Program-made: the position numbers and the translations under genes | Shown: positions 7,826 to 15,815 of the stretch, in pieces | Position numbering within the stretch: the stretch's first letter is position 1 | How the letters are laid out: each line of letters begins with the position of its first letter | The notes under the pieces: model-generated | Told to the model about the DNA's origin: nothing | Seen by the model: the letters and a program-made list of their open reading frames with translations, nothing else | Databases searched by the model: none | IMG/VR virus record: IMGVR_UViG_3300018481_000058 | Coordinates: 1-28,975 of that record | From: a virus | Strand: one strand, 5' to 3' | DNA length: 28,975 nt

Positions 7826-8371
7826 TCACTCGCTCGCCATACGTTCGACTTGCAACATGGACGTTAGCGGTTTGATCCAGTTCTCCTCAATCGGATCGAT
7901 CGCCTCGGCCGTTGTTTCGTCGGCACCCTCGGGTTTCGCGAGCGTGACTTTCGGTGCGCGGAACTCGACGAATTTGATCTCGATCGACCACTCGCCGTCG
8001 CCGGTTTGATCGGGTTGCATCACCTCGGCAACGCCGACGGCCTTTATGTCGAGCGTTTGAAGCAACGGGTGCCAGATCGCTAGCTTGCCCGAGTCTTTAC
8101 CCTCGCCGCCTCGACGCGTCGGCAACCGATCCACGATCGGTTTCCAGTCGTGCCAGTCTTGCCAGTCTTGCGCACTGTACAGACGGATCACCACCGAGAA
8201 ATGTGCGAGGCCGCGGCCGGTGAACACCGAGAACGAACCCGTGATCCCGTGCCCCTCGCGTTCGTCCCACTTGCGCGGCGACGAGGCACCGCGCACCTCG
8301 GCAATACCCGGCGATTTCCTGCTCGCGAGCAGGATGTAATCACACGGCGAGGTGAGCGGATCCCAAGTCAC
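7826..8371 (-). CDS. Tail/baseplate protein between tape measure and hub
   Basis: 181 aa from GTG 8371, in a GTGA overlap with the tape measure stop; the longer upstream frame is a shadow of the tape measure gene. Visible features: 'VTWDPLTSPCDYILLASRKSPGIAEV' at the N-terminus, a Trp-rich 'DWQDWHDWKP' centre and a 'WSIEIKFVEFRAPK' beta strand. The position corresponds to the protein that caps the tube at the baseplate (P2 gpU/gpX or Mu DNA-circulation-type position). I infer a tube-initiator or baseplate role; the family is not identified. Confidence 0.6.
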   Translation of the reverse strand: MTWDPLTSPCDYILLASRKSPGIAEVRGASSPRKWDEREGHGITGSFSVFTGRGLAHFSVVIRLYSAQDWQDWHDWKPIVDRLPTRRGGEGKDSGKLAIWHPLLQTLDIKAVGVAEVMQPDQTGDGEWSIEIKFVEFRAPKVTLAKPEGADETTAEAIDPIEENWIKPLTSMLQVERMASE

Positions 8372-10251
8372 GCCGGCACCCGAGGCAACGCCGCGCCGAG
8401 TTGGATCGCGATCCGCTCGAACACCGGCACGAGTTCGCGCTCGACGTCGGCCGCTATGTCGCCGCCCTTGTCGCTCGAGGCCGTCACAACGATGCCACCG
8501 ACGTTGATCGTCACTCCACCACCCGCACGGCCACCGGAACCGGCCGGTGTGTCGACGAGGCCGGCCACGGCGTTGTTTGCCTCGTCGGCACCGCTCTCGA
8601 CACCGACGGCCACACCTTGCGGGATCGCGAGGCCGAGGCGCGCGAACTCTTTCGACGGTGACGCGATCCCGAGCGACTCTTTCAACGAGCCGAGCGCGCT
8701 CGCACCGAGATCCGACACGGTATCGGTCAACCATTTCGCGCTCGCCTTGATCCCGTTGACGATGCCTTCAACGATCGCGCTACCCATGCTGGTCCAGTCG
8801 ATCTCATCCCACAACCGATAGAGTTGATACACGAACGCGATCAACACACCGACGGCGACGGCGGCGAGCAGGAACGGCGCGGCGAGTATGAGCCCTTGCA
8901 CCGCGAGCGCGCCGACGGCGGCGACGGCGGCCCATATGAACGGCGCGGCGACGACGAGCGCGGCGACGACGAGCGCAAACGCCGCCACCATTGCCACACC
9001 GAACAACCCGACGGCCGCGATCCCGGCGTATAGCGCGGCCTTCGTCATGTCGAGCGAGCTTTTCATTTCGCCGGTACCGAACGTTTCCTTCCACCACCGA
9101 CGTACTTTCGCGATCGCGATCGCGACGAGCAGGCCGCCAATGATGATCCCTTGAAAGAACCGCTTTACGTACGGTGTGGCGGCCGTGATCTGGTCGACCA
9201 TAGGTTGAAAGATCGTCGTCATGACGGCCTTGAGCGCTCGGCCGCTCGCCGTGTTTTGCGAGAACAACGCGGTGATCGAGTTGAGCCCCTTGAGTAGCGC
9301 TTCAATCCCGAGATCGGCGAACAGTCCGGCAAAACTCTCGCTCAACTTTGCGATCTGCACGTCGAGATCGAGTAGTTGCGCCGCGGCAACGCCGCCGAGT
9401 CGTGCCTTGACGTCGTCACTCAGTGCCTTTACCGACTTGCCGGCGCGCGCGGCACCGGCCGCCATGGTGGCGAACGATTTTGCCCCCTCGTCGCCGGCCA
9501 CGGCGCCACTTATCGCCATACCCTCGAGCGCGGTGTCGAGCGTTTTGCCGCGTAGCCCGAGCTTGTATAGCTCGGCCGTGTATTCGCCGAGCTTGTCGCG
9601 GCCGAGGGCCGTCGTGCCGCTCACCCGATCGATCGACGCTTGCAACTCGGCCGCGTTGCCCGCGGCGGCACCGTGTGCGGCGGCGACTTTCGTCAACGCT
9701 TCGAGGTGCAACCCCTCGTTGCGGCGCGCGTTCGCACTCGCGATCCCAAACTTGAGCATGGCGGCCGTAGCGGCGACGGCGGCAACCGCAACGGCGACGA
9801 GCACGGCGGCGACGGCAACCAGGCCGCCAACGAGTGCACCACGCGAGACGATGCCGCTTAGCGATTGCAACTGTCCGGCGACGCCGCCAACCGGCCCCGG
9901 TAGATCCCGCGCCGTTTTACCGAGTTCGGCGAGCTTGTCGGCGAACGAGCGTGCGTTCTTTTTCGCCGTGTTGAACCCGCCACCGAGTTGGATGTACGAC
10001 GACTGTGCACCGGCGATCGCTTGTTTCTGCGCCTCGATCCGTTTCGAGAGCTCGGCGATCTGCGGTAGGTTCGGCGTCGTCGCACCCTTCAAGTTGCGCA
10101 ACGCCTTTTGCATTTGCCCGAGTGCCGTCGTGTCGGCGTCGATCTTCTTTTTCAGGTTGGCGAGCGCTTGCGCCGCGGCCTCGGCCGGGCCGCTCGTGCC
10201 ATCCTCGAGATTGACGGCGAATGTTGCGGTCTCGTCGGCCCCTTTTGCCAT
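8368..10251 (-). CDS. Tail tape measure protein
   Basis: 627 aa from ATG 10251. The N-terminus is a coiled coil (ANLKKKIDADTTALGQMQKALRNL; IAELSKRIEAQKQAI). Hydrophobic segments follow at about residue 140 (GGLVAVAAVLVAVAVAAVAA), in the middle (FFQGIIIGGLLVAIAIAK), and in a long run of Ala/Val/Leu around residues 400-480. Near the C-terminus is 'ESLGIASPSKEFARLG', the 'LGI.SPSK.F...G' motif very typical of tape measure C-termini. By the rule of about 0.15 nm per residue, the tail would be roughly 90-95 nm. It lies directly downstream of the chaperone frameshift genes, as expected. Confidence 0.9.
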   Translation of the reverse strand: MAKGADETATFAVNLEDGTSGPAEAAAQALANLKKKIDADTTALGQMQKALRNLKGATTPNLPQIAELSKRIEAQKQAIAGAQSSYIQLGGGFNTAKKNARSFADKLAELGKTARDLPGPVGGVAGQLQSLSGIVSRGALVGGLVAVAAVLVAVAVAAVAATAAMLKFGIASANARRNEGLHLEALTKVAAAHGAAAGNAAELQASIDRVSGTTALGRDKLGEYTAELYKLGLRGKTLDTALEGMAISGAVAGDEGAKSFATMAAGAARAGKSVKALSDDVKARLGGVAAAQLLDLDVQIAKLSESFAGLFADLGIEALLKGLNSITALFSQNTASGRALKAVMTTIFQPMVDQITAATPYVKRFFQGIIIGGLLVAIAIAKVRRWWKETFGTGEMKSSLDMTKAALYAGIAAVGLFGVAMVAAFALVVAALVVAAPFIWAAVAAVGALAVQGLILAAPFLLAAVAVGVLIAFVYQLYRLWDEIDWTSMGSAIVEGIVNGIKASAKWLTDTVSDLGASALGSLKESLGIASPSKEFARLGLAIPQGVAVGVESGADEANNAVAGLVDTPAGSGGRAGGGVTINVGGIVVTASSDKGGDIAADVERELVPVFERIAIQLGAALPRVPA

Positions 10252-10257
10252 GTCGGA

Positions 10258-10934
10258 TCACTCGTTCGTTGTGAGTAGTTTGGCAATGTGATCGAGTCGT
10301 CGAAGGCCGCGAACGAGGAGCAGTGCACCGGCGTAGCGTCGTGCGGTTTCCTGATCGGTGATCTCCTCGTGAACGTCGAGGCCGAGCACTGCGAGCAAAC
10401 ACTCGGCGGCGATCCCGTCGTCGCGCAACGCCTCGGCTCGCAGTGCAACTATTTTCCCTGTACCTCCTCGACAACCAGGCCGGCGAGTTTCGCCGCGGCA
10501 CTCGCCACGTGTTCGAGCAACGCCGGCTCGGCCTTGAGCACGCGTTCAAACCCGAGCTTGTCGGGGTGCACGAGACATTGATAGGTGAAGCGCTCGTTGA
10601 TCGTCGAGAGCGGCAACTTACCGGCCGACACCGCGTCGATCATCGCGCGGTAACCCGCGTGCGTGGGACGCTTGACGATGATCACCCCGTGCCCCCTCGA
10701 CTGCACCACGGCAATGTCGCGATCGATCGGGCCGAGCTCGCACTCGGCCTTCGCGATCGCCTCCTCGTCGGCGATCGCCGAACGCATACGCTCGAGCTCG
10801 TCGGTTGCCGCGCGCGCGGCCGTGCGTTGCTCGCGACTCTCGACGAGGCGAGCACGCTCGGCGCGTAGTTGCTCGAGCTCGCTCACGGCCGAATTTGGGC
10901 CGCGACCTGGATCGGTAGTACCGGTGTCGCTCAC
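10258..10934 (-). CDS. Tail assembly chaperone, long form made by -1 ribosomal frameshift
   Basis: The short chaperone frame ends at the TAG at 10449-10451, directly after the heptamer GGGAAAA (minus strand, 10458-10452). In zero frame this is G-GGA-AAA, the canonical X-XXY-YYZ slippery site. Slipping back by 1 continues as IVALRAEALRDDG... for 64 more codons to a TGA at 10258-10260, eight nt before the tape measure ATG. The product would be 225 aa. The extension is well packed with codons of the local type (for example LLAVLGLDVHEEITDQETARRYAGALL). Lambda gpG/gpGT and equivalents in many tailed phages, including P2-like ones, use the same trick to make the two chaperones that load the tape measure. 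Confidence 0.85.
10386..10458 (-). promoter_or_regulatory. -1 programmed frameshift signal: slippery heptamer, spacer, 11-bp stem
   Basis: On the minus strand: slippery GGGAAAA (10458-10452), 5-nt spacer containing the TAG, then GCACTGCGAGC (10446-10436). Its exact inverted copy GCTCGCAGTGC is at 10396-10386. The 39-nt loop can pair internally (GGCG with CGCC). Heptamer, spacing and a perfect 11-bp stem all fit a stimulatory structure for -1 frameshifting. Confidence 0.88.
10449..10934 (-). CDS. Tail assembly chaperone, short form
   Basis: 161 aa from GTG 10934 (GTGA overlap with the tube gene). The N-terminus SDTGTTDPGR is encoded by a palindromic repeat element and recurs in the HTH protein at 21510-22196. 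Residues about 20-75 are a charged coiled coil (LEQLRAERARLVESREQRTAARAATDELERM). The rest (RGHGVIIVKRPTHAGYRAMIDAV...) is a compact domain resembling phage tail chaperones with 'P....Y......'. The position between tube and tape measure, and the frameshift signal at its end, identify the role better than the sequence does. Termination at TAG gives the abundant gpG-like form. Confidence 0.8.
   Translation of the reverse strand: MSDTGTTDPGRGPNSAVSELEQLRAERARLVESREQRTAARAATDELERMRSAIADEEAIAKAECELGPIDRDIAVVQSRGHGVIIVKRPTHAGYRAMIDAVSAGKLPLSTINERFTYQCLVHPDKLGFERVLKAEPALLEHVASAAAKLAGLVVEEVQGK
10902..10932. repeat. 31-nt exact repeat, copy 1, containing CCTGG-N3-GGTAGTACC
   Basis: Identical over 31 nt to 21858-21888. 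The core CCTGG (10906-10910), spacer ATC and palindrome GGTAGTACC (10914-10922) belong to the dispersed element family. It overlaps codons 2-11 of the tail chaperone, starting just after the GTG start. Confidence 0.8.
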
Positions 10935-11410
10935 GGTGCCCCCATGCTCGAGTCAAACAGGGTAAGGCCGTTGCGACGAATGAGCATGCAATCAAGCTCG
11001 ATCTCCTCTTTCAAGGGATCGGGGCTTTCCTCGTCGCTCGAGCTCGTGCCGGTGTACACGCAACGCTCGAGCTCAACCGTCAAGGGATCCTCGCCGTCGG
11101 TGACGTACTGGACCACGATCTCGATCTCGGTGTTGCCGTAACTTTTTTTGTCCGGCGAGAGCGACGCGAGTTGCGCGCGCAGTGCGTTGATCGTGCCCTT
11201 GGGGCCGCGCAACTTGACCGGATCGGTACTGTATTTGCCGAGCGAACGGCCGCGCGGTGCGTGGTGGCGGCCCATGCCATACCCTTTGACGCGCTCGCGT
11301 TTGTCGGCGAAAGCGATCTGGTCGAACCCGTAATAGCGCTCGCCTTGGATCTTGAGCACGATGTGCCCCCATGAGGCGATCGCACCGTTTACCCTGATCT
11401 GATCAGACAT
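10931..11410 (-). CDS. Tail tube protein
   Basis: 159 aa from ATG 11410, preceded by AGGCGG. A TTG at 11416 overlapping the sheath stop is a weaker alternative start. The order sheath, tube, chaperone, tape measure is the contractile-tail order, and the length suits tube proteins. Segments 'NGAIASWGHIVLKIQGERYYGFDQIAFADKRERVKGYGMGR' and 'TEIEIVVQYVTDG' are beta-rich and resemble the tube fold. An acidic stretch (SSSDEESPDPLKEEIELD) lies near the C-terminus. The assignment rests mainly on gene order. Confidence 0.75.
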   Translation of the reverse strand: MSDQIRVNGAIASWGHIVLKIQGERYYGFDQIAFADKRERVKGYGMGRHHAPRGRSLGKYSTDPVKLRGPKGTINALRAQLASLSPDKKSYGNTEIEIVVQYVTDGEDPLTVELERCVYTGTSSSDEESPDPLKEEIELDCMLIRRNGLTLFDSSMGAP

Positions 11411-11412
11411 GG

Positions 11413-12861
11413 TCAAACCGCCTGTACTTGAAGGGCCGGGTTGTAAAATCCGACGGTGAGCGTCACGAATTCCGGGTATGCGAGCGGCACGATCCGCGCG
11501 TCACCGGTGACAGTCTTCGTCGACAACAGATTGTCGTAACGCGATAGTAAGAATTGCACCGCGCTCGCCTTCGGTTTCGCGAGGAGCACGGCCGACATTG
11601 CGTTGCGTGCACCCGACTCGATCTCGAGTGACTCTTCTTCGAGAATGTATCCCGTCGTCGAATTCACGAGGATCGGACGGTTGAGCCGGCGAATGAAATA
11701 CGCGCGCAACGCGGCCTCACCGAGGTTCATTACGCGACGGTGCGGCATGAGTGAAAAGTCAGATCCGGCCGGCGAGAAAATGCGCGGACGATTGACGTAC
11801 ACGCCGCCGAACCCTTCCCACGTGCGCAACACCGTAAAGCGCGCGTCGTCGAGGCCGGGGTTTAGAGACTCGTCGTGCTCGTCGGGGTTGCCGTTGTCGT
11901 CACGGATCGAGACGCCGACGAGCGGCCCGAGGTTGACGTCGGCAATGTCGATCTCTTCGCTCGACGTTGCCTCACGTGCGGCGATTACGAAACTCACCGG
12001 CCGGCGATACTTGCGGCCCGATACGCTCGACACGAGTTTGCACGCGCCGGCCGACAGTTGCCCGTGTAGCGACGCTTTCGCGCCGAAGTTTTCGGTAAGC
12101 GCGGTGAGGTACGCCGACTCGCTCTCGCCGACGTTCGGGGTACGCGCATTGCCCGACCACGCGCGATATTTGCCGGCCGCCGACAGTGCCGCGATCTTGA
12201 GTTCGAGGGTGTCGAACGTGGTCGGCACAATGGGGCCGACGGGTTCGACGATCTCCCAGTTGATCGCCGACGCCGCGAGCGCGTCGAGGCCGAGCCCGAG
12301 GTCGGCCGGCGAGGATGCCGGCGCCGTCGTGCGCGTCGACACGGTGTCACCGTCGAGCGCGGTGCCGGCCGCAAAGTTGATCACCATGGTGCCACCGGCC
12401 GGGAGCGGAAACGTCGTACCGGTGGCCGTCGTCGCCGGTGGCGACCAGTTACGGCCGCCGTCGAGGCTCCATTGTACCGACATGCCGGGAGTGCCGACGG
12501 TGCCGCCCTTGAGCACCTTAAACACGACTTCGTAATCGTCGTCGGGCTCGCCGGTGACGGTGACAACGCTCGTGCCGTGCCACCCGGTTGTATCGATCGT
12601 GCCGGGTGTGCCGGCCACCGTCGCCGGGGTGCGCACGACGACGACGGGCCGGCCGTAGCGTTCGATCGCGTGTGCCGCGGCCTCGACGAGCGGGCCGCCG
12701 CCGTAGTTGGTTACGAGATCCTTCACGCGGCCGAACGCCGCGGGCAAGTTGATCGGGCCGATTGTCGACGGGCCGACGAGTGCGAGCAGGCGGCCGGCCG
12801 ACTCGGGAGTAACACCGAGCGCGCCGTCGAGTTCGGTGATCGATACGTTGGGTTGAGACAT
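11413..12861 (-). CDS. Contractile tail sheath protein (DUF2586-like)
   Basis: 482 aa from ATG 12861, with AAGGAG 9 nt upstream. It begins 'SQPNVSITELDGALGVTPES.GRLLALVGPST', typical of sheath N-termini. The middle carries a variable beta domain (about residues 90-190). The C-terminal part 'LRTWEGFGGVYVNRPRIFSPAGSDFSLMPHRRVMNLGEAALR' is the conserved sheath region, in which the subunit reports '..W....G.Y......' followed by 'P.RRV.....'. Its presence makes this a myovirus-type tail. The next gene downstream is the tube. Confidence 0.85.
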   Translation of the reverse strand: MSQPNVSITELDGALGVTPESAGRLLALVGPSTIGPINLPAAFGRVKDLVTNYGGGPLVEAAAHAIERYGRPVVVVRTPATVAGTPGTIDTTGWHGTSVVTVTGEPDDDYEVVFKVLKGGTVGTPGMSVQWSLDGGRNWSPPATTATGTTFPLPAGGTMVINFAAGTALDGDTVSTRTTAPASSPADLGLGLDALAASAINWEIVEPVGPIVPTTFDTLELKIAALSAAGKYRAWSGNARTPNVGESESAYLTALTENFGAKASLHGQLSAGACKLVSSVSGRKYRRPVSFVIAAREATSSEEIDIADVNLGPLVGVSIRDDNGNPDEHDESLNPGLDDARFTVLRTWEGFGGVYVNRPRIFSPAGSDFSLMPHRRVMNLGEAALRAYFIRRLNRPILVNSTTGYILEEESLEIESGARNAMSAVLLAKPKASAVQFLLSRYDNLLSTKTVTGDARIVPLAYPEFVTLTVGFYNPALQVQAV

Positions 12862-12874
12862 GCGAACGGCTCCT

Positions 12875-13432
12875 TCAAACGACGGGTGGCGGAATAACGA
12901 TCACGTCGGTAGCCTCGAGCTCGTGCACCTCGATCTCGGCCCCGGTGTCGGCCGGTGCGGTTGCCGTGGCCGTCGGCTCGTCGACGATCGGCGCTTGCAC
13001 AGAGAACACGACGAGGAGCGACGCACCCGAGCGGCGCGTGCGATCGCCGCCGACCCACTCAGATCCGACAATCAGGTACGTGCCGGCCGCGGCGAGATCG
13101 ACGGCGCGCAACCACGCGTCGAACAACTCGCGAACGATCTGATACTGCGAACGTTCGACGGTGCGTTGCGCCGGATCGAACGCGTAGATCTCGACGGTAC
13201 AGAGCTCGAACAGAGTCGCGATCTGTCGCGCCGGCATACCGTTGTATTTCGGCGGCCCGAACGCGCCGAGCACCCCGTTTTTATCGCCGGGTGTCCACGT
13301 GATCCGCGCGTTCGTGCGCACTTGCTCGGCCGGTGCGAGCCACCCGAACGTTTGCTCGGCGAGCGTGCCGTCGGCCGCGAACTGTGCCACGACGGCATCG
13401 AACAACCGGGGCAGTGCGAACACGACGGCCAC
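12875..13432 (-). CDS. Tail completion / terminator-like protein
   Basis: 185 aa from GTG 13432, immediately after the stop of the morphogenesis gene. The N-terminus 'FALPRLFDAVVAQFAADGT', the central 'YNGMPARQIATLFELCTVEIYAFDP' and '..VRELFDAWLRAVDLAA' resemble small head-tail joining proteins that cap the tail, which read as 'tail terminator' from position (just before the sheath). The C-terminal 40 residues are low-complexity (ATATAPADTG.EIEVHELEATDV). Family not certain. Confidence 0.6.
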   Translation of the reverse strand: MAVVFALPRLFDAVVAQFAADGTLAEQTFGWLAPAEQVRTNARITWTPGDKNGVLGAFGPPKYNGMPARQIATLFELCTVEIYAFDPAQRTVERSQYQIVRELFDAWLRAVDLAAAGTYLIVGSEWVGGDRTRRSGASLLVVFSVQAPIVDEPTATATAPADTGAEIEVHELEATDVIVIPPPVV

Positions 13433-13828
13433 TTACTCACCCTCTTTCACGGTGGCTTCAAAGTGGTCGACGAGTACCGCGCGGATCCGACTAGTAAGAG
13501 TCGGCGTTAGGTGCGTCGGTATGATCCCGCGGATCGTGCCGCCTCGAGCGGTGCCGAGGTGATGCTTAGCCTCGGCCCCGTGAACGCGAGCAAGGATCCG
13601 GTGTCCGATCGGCGCAACCTTGACGGCGCGCGCGGCATTCTTGAGCGGCCGGCCGCCATCCTCGCGACGCGGTGCCCATGTCTTACCGTCGCAGTCTGTA
13701 CCGGCCGCGATCGTCTCGCGGATCGTGCGCAACACCTCGGCCGCGGCGTCGGGTGCACACTCCTCGGCAAGTTTCGGGATCGCACGAATACGCGCGATCA
13801 TCTCGTCCATTTGCTCGGCGCCGGCCAT
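13433..13828 (-). CDS. Phage virion morphogenesis protein (P2 gpS / Mu gpG type)
   Basis: 131 aa, ATG 13828 in a TAATG junction. 'GTDCDGKTWAPRREDGGRPLKNAARAV' and 'GTARGGTIRGIIPTH' resemble the virion morphogenesis family, with its 'DG..W.......G..L..sg.l' and 'R......iP.R.....' motifs. These proteins act in tail completion and head-tail joining. Position between the DUF1320-type gene and the tail completion gene agrees with Mu-like order. Confidence 0.7.
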   Translation of the reverse strand: MAGAEQMDEMIARIRAIPKLAEECAPDAAAEVLRTIRETIAAGTDCDGKTWAPRREDGGRPLKNAARAVKVAPIGHRILARVHGAEAKHHLGTARGGTIRGIIPTHLTPTLTSRIRAVLVDHFEATVKEGE

Positions 13829-14304
13829 TAGGAGCCGTGCCCGTTGCTATCCTCGCGACGGCCGCGAGTGCGTTGCATGTCGAGCCCGACGTACGGCGAC
13901 GCTTCGGAATACACGCGCGTGCCGCCGTACATCACCGGCGAGATCGTCTGATCGCTCGGCGCGAGATCGATCAGGCCGAGGTTGCCGTCGGCCGTTTGCT
14001 TGATTTCATCCTCGGCCCGGCGAGCGTCGGCGTCGATCGCCTCACGTTGTTGATCGGACGCCGGGAACCCGTGAGACGCGTACGCCGCGGCCGTCACAAT
14101 GCGAGCGAGCCACGCGGTTACCATCCTCGGGTACGGCGCGCGAAACGGCACCGTGTAGCGCTTGGCGAGGTACATATCGATCCAACTCGAAACGCTCTCG
14201 AGTTGCGACTCGAGCCACCCCGGCGACAACGCCTCGAGTTGATCGACCTGCTCGTTTGGCATGATCGTTCGAACCCGAAACGCGGCAACGTCGAGGTAGC
14301 TCAC
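13828..14304 (-). CDS. Mu gp36-like head-tail connector (DUF1320)
   Basis: 158 aa from GTG 14304, two nt after the capsid gene's stop, with AAGGGAG upstream. The longer frame into the capsid gene is rejected. 'SYLDVAAFRVRTIMP', 'WLESQLESVSSWIDMYLAKRYTVPFRAPYPRMVTAWLARIVTAAAY' and 'DADARRAEDEIKQTADG' match DUF1320, helical connector proteins with an 'I..yL..RY.lP......l....a.Ia.y.Ly' pattern. The role is to join portal and tail. Confidence 0.8.
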   Translation of the reverse strand: MSYLDVAAFRVRTIMPNEQVDQLEALSPGWLESQLESVSSWIDMYLAKRYTVPFRAPYPRMVTAWLARIVTAAAYASHGFPASDQQREAIDADARRAEDEIKQTADGNLGLIDLAPSDQTISPVMYGGTRVYSEASPYVGLDMQRTRGRREDSNGHGS

Positions 14305-14306
14305 CG

Positions 14307-15344
14307 TCAGACTCCCTTCGCCTTGAAGATCAAGTAAGGGTGTCCGGCCGCCATCGCGTTGCGGCCCTTGCAATGCCACTCGAGATCGTCGGCGCGGTTG
14401 AGGATCGCGTCCGTTTGCGGGCCGTAGTAGTTGATCCTGAACGGCTCACGATCGACGTAGATCAACCCACCGAGCTCGGTGTCGGTGATCTGCTCGCACA
14501 CGGCGAAATAGGTTTTGTCACCCTCGAACCCGGCGAGCTCGTCGGCCTGGATCGGGAGCGCGAACCCGAGCGACGCGATCAACGCCTCGACGTCGCCGAC
14601 GGCCGCGCCGCCACCGGTTGCCGCTTGCGCGATGAATTTCGCCTGAGTGAGTTGCACCGCGCGGAACAACAGAGCAGGCGGCACGATCAAGTATTTGAGG
14701 CGCAAACGGCGCGGTTGCGTGCCGTTCGGCATTTTCATCGATGCCACGTACGCGACGAGCTTTTGCAGGTTCTGTAGTGCCACGTCGACAGTTACAGACT
14801 CGTCGATCGGTAGCTTGCCGGGGCTCGTTGCCGTCGCCACGCCGGTAAATAGGTTCGTGAACGTTTGGATCGGACGGTAAGGGTTGACGGGGTGATCGAC
14901 GGCGAAAAACGCCTTTTTGTCGTACGCGCGAACCTTGGCAATATCCTCGCCGTTCATGAGGAGCGCGGTTGCCAACTCTTGCGGCCAATAAGCCATTTGC
15001 GCGCCGATCTGCCCCGACCAGGCCGCGGCGAGATCGAGCCCTTGCCCGTCGGTATCCTCGAATTGAGCGCGCGTGAGTTTCAAACCGTCACCGGCGAAAC
15101 GCGGCTCAACCTCGGTGGTTTCCGAAACGAGATCTTCGAAGATCAGGTTTCCGCCCTTTCCGAGATCGTGGATTTTCGCCGTCGAGAGCAACCAGGCGAG
15201 GATCTCTTTACCCGCTCCCGTCTGCCTTACTTTCGTGACGGTGGGCCACCAAACGCCCTGACTTAGGCGCTGATATTCGTTCTCGGTGACGAGACTCATG
15301 CGAGCCTCGAGCGTGACAAGATTCGTTGGTGTGAGAGCGGGCAT
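14307..15344 (-). CDS. Major capsid protein (Mu gpT-like)
   Basis: 345 aa from ATG 15344 behind AGGAAGGA, a strong ribosome binding site fitting an abundant product. The N-terminus 'LTPTNLVTLEARMSLVTENEY' and the segments 'LAAAWSGQIGAQMAYWPQELATALLMNGE', 'AYDKKAFFAVDHPVNPYRPIQTFTNLF', 'LIVPPALLFRAVQ' and 'LEWHCKGRNAMAAGHPYLIFKAKG' follow the Mu gpT head subunit layout (G...Y....LF...HPV). HK97 fold is expected by family. It lies between the decoration-type and connector genes. Confidence 0.85.
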   Translation of the reverse strand: MPALTPTNLVTLEARMSLVTENEYQRLSQGVWWPTVTKVRQTGAGKEILAWLLSTAKIHDLGKGGNLIFEDLVSETTEVEPRFAGDGLKLTRAQFEDTDGQGLDLAAAWSGQIGAQMAYWPQELATALLMNGEDIAKVRAYDKKAFFAVDHPVNPYRPIQTFTNLFTGVATATSPGKLPIDESVTVDVALQNLQKLVAYVASMKMPNGTQPRRLRLKYLIVPPALLFRAVQLTQAKFIAQAATGGGAAVGDVEALIASLGFALPIQADELAGFEGDKTYFAVCEQITDTELGGLIYVDREPFRINYYGPQTDAILNRADDLEWHCKGRNAMAAGHPYLIFKAKGV

Positions 15345-15377
15345 TGTCCTATTTCCTTCCTGAGTGTTCGAGCCCGC

Positions 15378-15815
15378 TCACGGGAGCGCGGGAGCTACGG
15401 CCGGGAATTGGAGTTTTTCGACGGCGACACCGAGCACGGGATCGACGTGCCACACGCGGCCGGCGATCGGGCCGGCGCCCATCGTCACGGTTTGATCGTC
15501 GAGAAAGTTGCAGATCGATCCGACGTCGGCGGCGTCGACCAGGCCGGCCGTATCGTTCGCATAGCGGCGAACCTCGAGCTCCATCCCGAGATCGACTTGC
15601 ACTTGAAGTTCGGATCCGGTGGCGTCGACGTTCTCGTCGAACGTGCCGATATGCACGAGATCGACGAGGCCGGCCGCCATCGGTTGAACCTTACCCGTGA
15701 GGCCGTCGAGGCCGGCCGCGGCACCTTTCCACGCACGCGTACCGACGAGGAGCGGGAACAAGTGGTGGGTCCAGCGCTCGATCACTTGCTGGCGTTGATT
15801 GACGGCGGCACTCAT
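15378..15815 (-). CDS. Head decoration / capsid-stabilising-type protein
   Basis: 145 aa, ATG 15815 in an ATGA overlap with the protease/scaffold gene. The C-terminal half, 'DDQTVTMGAGPIAGRVWHVDPVLGVAVEKL', has the 'aG.v..Vd...GV.V' pattern common in small phage decoration proteins. Position directly before the capsid gene agrees. Most of the protein is beta-rich by composition. Family assignment is tentative. Confidence 0.6.
   Translation of the reverse strand: MSAAVNQRQQVIERWTHHLFPLLVGTRAWKGAAAGLDGLTGKVQPMAAGLVDLVHIGTFDENVDATGSELQVQVDLGMELEVRRYANDTAGLVDAADVGSICNFLDDQTVTMGAGPIAGRVWHVDPVLGVAVEKLQFPAVAPALP

Noticed and set aside
8372-8734. Upstream extension of the 7826-8371 gene
   Set aside because: It overlaps the tape measure C-terminus and is Arg-rich; the GTG at 8371 overlapping the tape measure stop is the sensible start.
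9221-10291. 356-aa plus-strand open frame opposite the tape measure gene
   Set aside because: Ser/Ala/Pro-rich antisense shadow; the minus-strand frame has clear tape measure features and operon overlaps.
15378-15400. Small hairpin over the stop of the decoration-type gene
   Set aside because: Only 5 bp with no T-run; expected often by chance at this GC content.
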